38,187 nt of DNA from an uncultured Verrucomicrobia subdivision 3 bacterium (lineage in GTDB: Bacteria > Verrucomicrobiota > Verrucomicrobiia > Limisphaerales > UBA11358). Shown piece after piece: positions 34,892 to 38,187 of this stretch. The DNA lies in NCBI GenBank assembly GCA_903822015.1, contig CAIJNQ010000105.1, positions 1 through 38,187 of the forward strand. Reading direction: 5' to 3'. The number at the start of each line of letters is the position of its first letter. The stretch's first letter is position 1. The translations under genes and the position numbers were made by a program. The notes below the pieces were generated by a model. That model was given only the letters and a program-made list of their open reading frames with translations, was not told the DNA's origin and searched no databases.

Positions 34892-35164
34892 GAGCATGTC
34901 TGAAAATTCCGAGGGGATCTGCGGCGAGGAATTTTGGTTGTGGGCCAGGCGGCGAGGGAGGAGCATCCCCAAAGCGGGCTGTGTCGACCGGGCCAACGCC
35001 GGCCACGACCAAAAGACCCGCCGCCCAAAGGGTTTTCCCGCCAAAGACCATAAGACCACTTTGTTCTGTACCCAAAATTCCAATCGAAATCTCAAATTTT
35101 GTACCGTGTTACTCTCCGGCCTTTTCCCTGATAACAGTGCCCCTCGCAATTTTCAGACACGCTC
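34892..35164. mobile_element. 273-bp non-autonomous IS5-like element (MITE)
   Basis: The ends are 25-base terminal inverted repeats identical at 23 positions. The left (34892-34916) starts GAGCATGTCTGAAAATT; the right (35140-35164, read inward) starts GAGCGTGTCTGAAAATT. The element is flanked by a TAA direct repeat on both sides (34889-34891 and 35165-35167). A three-base T-N-A duplication and GAGC...TGAAAA ends fit the IS1031/IS427 branch of the IS5 family. Inside there is no transposase frame, but there is a second inverted repeat (34932-34946 with 35001-35014, TTTTGGTTGTGGGCC against GGCCACGACCAAAA). It must be mobilised in trans. The family assignment is inference from the ends. Confidence 0.8.
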
Positions 35165-36288
35165 TAAGCTTTTTTCGGTCGTGGCAGGTAAGCCCCGCAC
35201 GATTCGCGCACGACCAGTCGGGGAGTCAAAGAGATGCTGCGTGCCGGAAGCGTGGGCTCGGCCAACCGTTCCAACATCGTACGAAAAGCCATGACCGCAA
35301 TATCCCGGCAGGGCTGGTGGATGGTGGTGAGCGGGACGGAAACCAGCGTGGCGTATTTGACATCGTCAAAACCCACCACCCGGATGTCGCGTGGCGCGCG
35401 CACATTTTCCGATTCCAAGGTGCGGAGCAGCACCGCCGCCGTGTCATCGTTGGCGCAGATTAAGGCGTCTGCCTGCCGGCCGGCAACAAGTGACCGGACA
35501 AATTTCAGATCCGCGGGATCGCCGTAGCGAACCCAGTCCGCCGGCGGTTCAATGTGATGCCGTACGATGGCTTCCCGGACCCCGGCAATGCGCGCGTCCA
35601 CGGTGGCTGCCGAGAAGGGGCGTGCGATAAAATAAAACTTCCGGCACCCCAGCTTGATGAGATGTTCAGCTACCATGTAGCCGCTGGCCATGTTATCTAT
35701 GCCCACCAGGTCAAAATCGCTCCGCCCGGGGTAATCCAGTAGATCGCGGTCCAGCAGCACGACCGGGATGCCGGCCTCGCGGAGGGATTCGGCCAGATGC
35801 GTGTTGGCTTTTCCTTGGCCGGGTTGTAATTCAGCCGGGGCGAAGAAGACCCCGCTGATTTTTCGTTCGATGAACTGTTTGCAGATTTCCTCGGCGTGTT
35901 TGAGGCTGGCGTCGGTGTCCACCCGCGGGTTGGTTGAACCGCCCCAAAGCAGGCCATATTCGTTGACGCGGGCCAGACTGGCAATTTCGCCGCAGATGAT
36001 TTGAAAGATTTCGGTCGTGGAAAGACCCGGCAGGAGCAATCCCAGAATGCGCGTTGCCGAGTTGCGCTCATTGTTTGAACGGACATAGGTGCCGGACCCG
36101 GCGCGACGTTCGATCAGGTTCTTGGCTTCCAAATCACGCAAAGCCCGCGCGACGGTGGGACGCGACACGTTAAATTGCTTCACCAGTTGAATCTCACTGG
36201 GGAGCCGCGAACCATCGCCATATTTCCCGCTGGCAATTTCGGTCTCCAGATACCGGCTGATTTCGCTGTGCTTGGACTTTGTGCTCAT
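35164..36288 (-). CDS. GntR-helix / LacI-like sensor transcriptional regulator (AraR-type)
   Basis: A 374-residue regulator with an N-terminal winged helix of the GntR type (residues 5-70: SRLPSEIQLVKQFNVSRPTVARALRDLEAKNLIERRAGSGTYV) joined to a LacI/GalR-type periplasmic-binding-like sensor (about 78-365: ILGLLLPGL, GVFFAPAEL, IPVVLLDRDL, DNMASGYMVAEHLIKLGCRKF, ADALICANDDTAAVLLRTLE, VVGFDDVKYATLVSVPLTTIHQP). The domain order is that of B. subtilis AraR, so a sugar effector is expected. The gene is divergent from a sugar-binding lipoprotein gene, with a 16-base palindrome between them that is a likely operator. The last base of its TAG stop is the first base of a transposable element. Confidence 0.93.
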   Translation of the reverse strand: MSTKSKHSEISRYLETEIASGKYGDGSRLPSEIQLVKQFNVSRPTVARALRDLEAKNLIERRAGSGTYVRSNNERNSATRILGLLLPGLSTTEIFQIICGEIASLARVNEYGLLWGGSTNPRVDTDASLKHAEEICKQFIERKISGVFFAPAELQPGQGKANTHLAESLREAGIPVVLLDRDLLDYPGRSDFDLVGIDNMASGYMVAEHLIKLGCRKFYFIARPFSAATVDARIAGVREAIVRHHIEPPADWVRYGDPADLKFVRSLVAGRQADALICANDDTAAVLLRTLESENVRAPRDIRVVGFDDVKYATLVSVPLTTIHQPCRDIAVMAFRTMLERLAEPTLPARSISLTPRLVVRESCGAYLPRPKKA

Positions 36289-36426
36289 AAACGAAATTTA
36301 CTTTTGCTTTTTGGACATTACAACTTCAAAAGCAGTAATAGCAGCATTTGTCCAACCTGTCTACTTTGGATTTGCATAAAATGTTACAGCGAGCTCAAAC
36401 TACTCATATTCAAAACCCCGATGGTG

Positions 36427-36442
36427 ACGCAAACGTTTGCGT
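36427..36442. promoter_or_regulatory. Perfect 16-bp palindromic operator, LacI/PurR-like
   Basis: ACGCAAACGTTTGCGT is fully symmetric with a central CG, matching the general LacI-family site and essentially the E. coli PurR consensus. AraR operators in Bacillus are also 16-base palindromes with a central CG, so the neighbouring GntR/LacI-type regulator is a natural candidate binder. It lies 28 bases before the binding-protein ATG, where a bound repressor would block transcription or clearance. The site is seen; the binder is inferred. Confidence 0.72.
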
Positions 36443-36470
36443 TCCATGAAACCGTATTGAACTTCGAATT

Positions 36471-37445
36471 ATGAAAAACATGCTATCACTTGCCACTTTT
36501 TTGGTGGCGGCAGTAATTATGGGCACCGGTTGTGAAAAAGAATCGCCCACCGCTGAAATACCCAGCGGACCCAGCCATGTCATTGCCGTCATTCCCAAGT
36601 TAACCAATACGGTTTTCTGGCAATCCGTCCTGGCCGGGGCGCAAGCCGCCGGCAGGGATTTTGGCTATGAAATCATCTGGAACGGCCCGGATCGGGAAAC
36701 GAATAGCGCCGGGCAGATCCGCATTGTTGAAGACGCCATCGCCCGCCATGTGGAAGGGGTTGTGCTTGCGCCGGTGGACCGTCAGAATCTCGTCCCCTCT
36801 GTTGACAAACTTGCCGATTTGAATATTCCTTGCGCCATTATTGATTCGGGATTGGATGCGGTTAATTTCGTCTCCTTCGCTTCCACGGATAACTATCAAG
36901 GCGGAGTGCTCGCGGCGCAACGCATGGGACACGCGCTCGGTGGCAGGGGAAATATTCTCGTCGTCCGGCACATCGCCGGTTCCCACGCCGCCGTGAAGCG
37001 CGTAAGCGGTTTTGTGGACACCATCGCGAATGATTTTCCCGGCATCAAAATCGTAGACTCCGAATCGGGCCAGGACACGGCGGTCATTGCTCAGAAAGTG
37101 ACCGCGCAAATGCTCCAGAGTCATCCGGATGTGCAGGGGCTTTTCGCCTGTAACGTGGACATGTCTGTGGGCGCCTTGCAGGCGTTGCAGGAGCTGAAAC
37201 GCACCGACGTGAAAATGGTGGCCTTTGACCCGGATAAATCTTTGATTGACGGTTTGCGTTCCGGGGAGGTCGCCGCGATTATCGTTCAAGATCCCTATAA
37301 AATGGGATACGAGGGAGTGAAAACATTGGCATTTCACAACAAAAGACAAACCAGCCCCCGATTGATTGACACGGGCGTGGCGGTGGTGACGAGCGATAAT
37401 CTCACGGATCCCCAGATCATGCGATTGCTCGGCGAACAACAATGA
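36471..37445 (+). CDS. Sugar ABC transporter substrate-binding lipoprotein (RbsB-like)
   Basis: A 324-residue binding protein with a lipoprotein signal (LATFLVAAVIMGTGC, lipobox GTGC) and a type I periplasmic-binding (Peripla_BP_4) fold. Visible blocks: HVIAVIPKLTNTVFWQSVLAGAQAAGRDFG, DAIARHVEGVVLAPVD, IPCAIIDSGLD, FASTDNYQGGVLAAQRM, VQGLFACNVDMSVGALQAL, VKMVAFDPDKSLIDGLRSGEVAAIIVQDPYKMGYEG. The sequence fits ribose/galactose-type pentose or hexose binding; the exact sugar is unknown. No permease or ATPase follows within the window, so its transporter is encoded elsewhere, or it acts as a sensor. It is divergent from the AraR-type regulator. Confidence 0.92.
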   Translation: MKNMLSLATFLVAAVIMGTGCEKESPTAEIPSGPSHVIAVIPKLTNTVFWQSVLAGAQAAGRDFGYEIIWNGPDRETNSAGQIRIVEDAIARHVEGVVLAPVDRQNLVPSVDKLADLNIPCAIIDSGLDAVNFVSFASTDNYQGGVLAAQRMGHALGGRGNILVVRHIAGSHAAVKRVSGFVDTIANDFPGIKIVDSESGQDTAVIAQKVTAQMLQSHPDVQGLFACNVDMSVGALQALQELKRTDVKMVAFDPDKSLIDGLRSGEVAAIIVQDPYKMGYEGVKTLAFHNKRQTSPRLIDTGVAVVTSDNLTDPQIMRLLGEQQ

Positions 37446-38141
37446 ATCTGCCGCCAGTTCGCAAACCGGCGACTTGCCTCATGGCAAAACGACAGGCACA
37501 CAAGACAAAAGTGTCACGATGAGATGGCTTGTATATCATCCTTGCCTGGATCTTTTCGATGCGCACCTTTGACTGTTTAACCGAACGGCCGGCCGGCTTT
37601 TCAACATTCAGATTGCTGAACTCATGGCATTCATTTCTTCAGTGAGCCAGTGATTCAGTTTGTTTACCCTACCGCAGGTTTGTTTATCCGGTGCTGGTTT
37701 TGTCCTTCGATTCATGTTTTTCCTTCTTCCGAATTGCGGTGTTCTCTTGGCCCAAGCCGGAAGTCGTGACAGGAGCGGATCAATAATTTTTTGCGGTGTT
37801 ACAGGGAGAGTTTTCCAATCTCATTCATCACAGTTTATGTGTTTGCTTGCATTCATTGTAATTTCTGCTGAAAACCCGTTTTTCCTTTTTTTTAGTAATG
37901 ACCGGGTTCAATGCTGTAATAACAACTATTTTCATTCCGGTATAGTCTGCGTTTGAATGGAGAACGAGGGCGGGTTAAAACACAATCAATCCCAGCGGCT
38001 GGACATAGGCCCATCATGGCGAAAAGATGAATTCCTTGATGACCCATGTGAGAATGATTCCGAAATATGGTGACGAATAGATTCTTTTTCTGGACGGTCT
38101 GGAACGGCGACAATCGAAACAACAAACCAAACACAACAGTC
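37446..38141. other. Long leader/non-coding region before the last gene
   Basis: A 696-base stretch with no credible gene. A small hairpin TTGCC-TCAT-GGCAA (37474-37487) lies about 30 bases after the binding-protein stop but has no T-run. The second half is AT-rich and may hold the promoter and a long untranslated leader of the gene starting at 38142; the last 30 bases are A/C-rich (AACAACAAACCAAACACAAC), which would be unstructured mRNA. Confidence 0.45.
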
Positions 38142-38187
38142 ATGAAAATGAAATACATCAAGTTGGCAATGGTCTCCGCTGCGCTCA
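38142..38187 (+). CDS. Start of an exported protein, cut by the window edge
   Basis: Only 15 codons are visible: MKMKYIKLAMVSAAL, a positively charged start followed by a hydrophobic run, which looks like a signal peptide. Either ATG 38142 or ATG 38148 could be the start. The A/C-rich leader just upstream supports a real start site. Identity cannot be determined. Confidence 0.5.
   Translation, partial: MKMKYIKLAMVSAAL

Noticed and set aside
37446-38141. Riboswitch or structured RNA in the long leader
   Set aside because: Only short hairpins were found; no known riboswitch core was recognised.

Overview
This 38.2 kb window looks like chromosome from a verrucomicrobium, most likely a soil or freshwater member of the Pedosphaera/Limisphaerales type. 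This is inferred from gene content: a secreted DUF1800 + DUF1501 pair, a protein built from Gloeo/Verruco-type repeats, a secreted protein with a CACGC N-terminus, a small CPLC protein, and a GntR-helix regulator with a LacI-like sensor. No rRNA or tRNA gene was seen to anchor the taxonomy.

Layout. (1) 1-1542, plus strand: the end of an exopolysaccharide cluster, with the C-terminus of a tyrosine autokinase, a Wza-type export lipoprotein and a membrane-anchored FHA protein. (2) 1539-4490, minus strand: purH and a TolC-type outer-membrane channel. The channel is divergent from (3) 4588-7616, an HlyD-like fusion lipoprotein, an ABC ATPase and an ABC-2 permease. Together these make a complete tripartite exporter. 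(4) 7692-12041: opgG, an unrecognised one-helix membrane protein and opgH, with overlapping ends, form a periplasmic-glucan operon. (5) 12051-20153, minus strand: a run of mostly housekeeping genes (holB, O-antigen ligase-like, aroQ, accB, accC, a Pro/Ala-rich membrane protein, trxA, a GspF-like protein and a class V aminotransferase). Good promoter candidates precede accB and the Pro/Ala-rich gene, and a terminator candidate follows accC. (6) 20608-21285: a double-CDGSH iron-sulfur protein. (7) 21470-28522: a three-gene secretion operon with a 1661-residue multidomain DUF1800 protein, a Tat-exported DUF1501 protein and a small protein with a pseudopilin-like C-terminus. (8) 29065-34707, minus strand: a fatty acid desaturase, a 14-repeat secreted protein, a putative outer-membrane barrel and a small CPLC protein. 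(9) 34892-35164: a 273-bp non-autonomous transposable element inserted exactly at the stop codon of (10) the GntR/LacI-type regulator gene. That gene is divergent from a sugar-binding lipoprotein gene, with a perfect 16-bp palindromic operator between them. The window ends in the first codons of another exported protein.

No CRISPR array, prophage, toxin-antitoxin or defence system was found. The observations most worth following are the extra gene inside the opgGH operon, the element placed at a stop codon without changing the protein, the palindromic operator in the regulator/binding-protein gap, the pseudopilin-like partner of DUF1800/DUF1501, and the 7+7 arrangement of the Gloeo/Verruco repeats.
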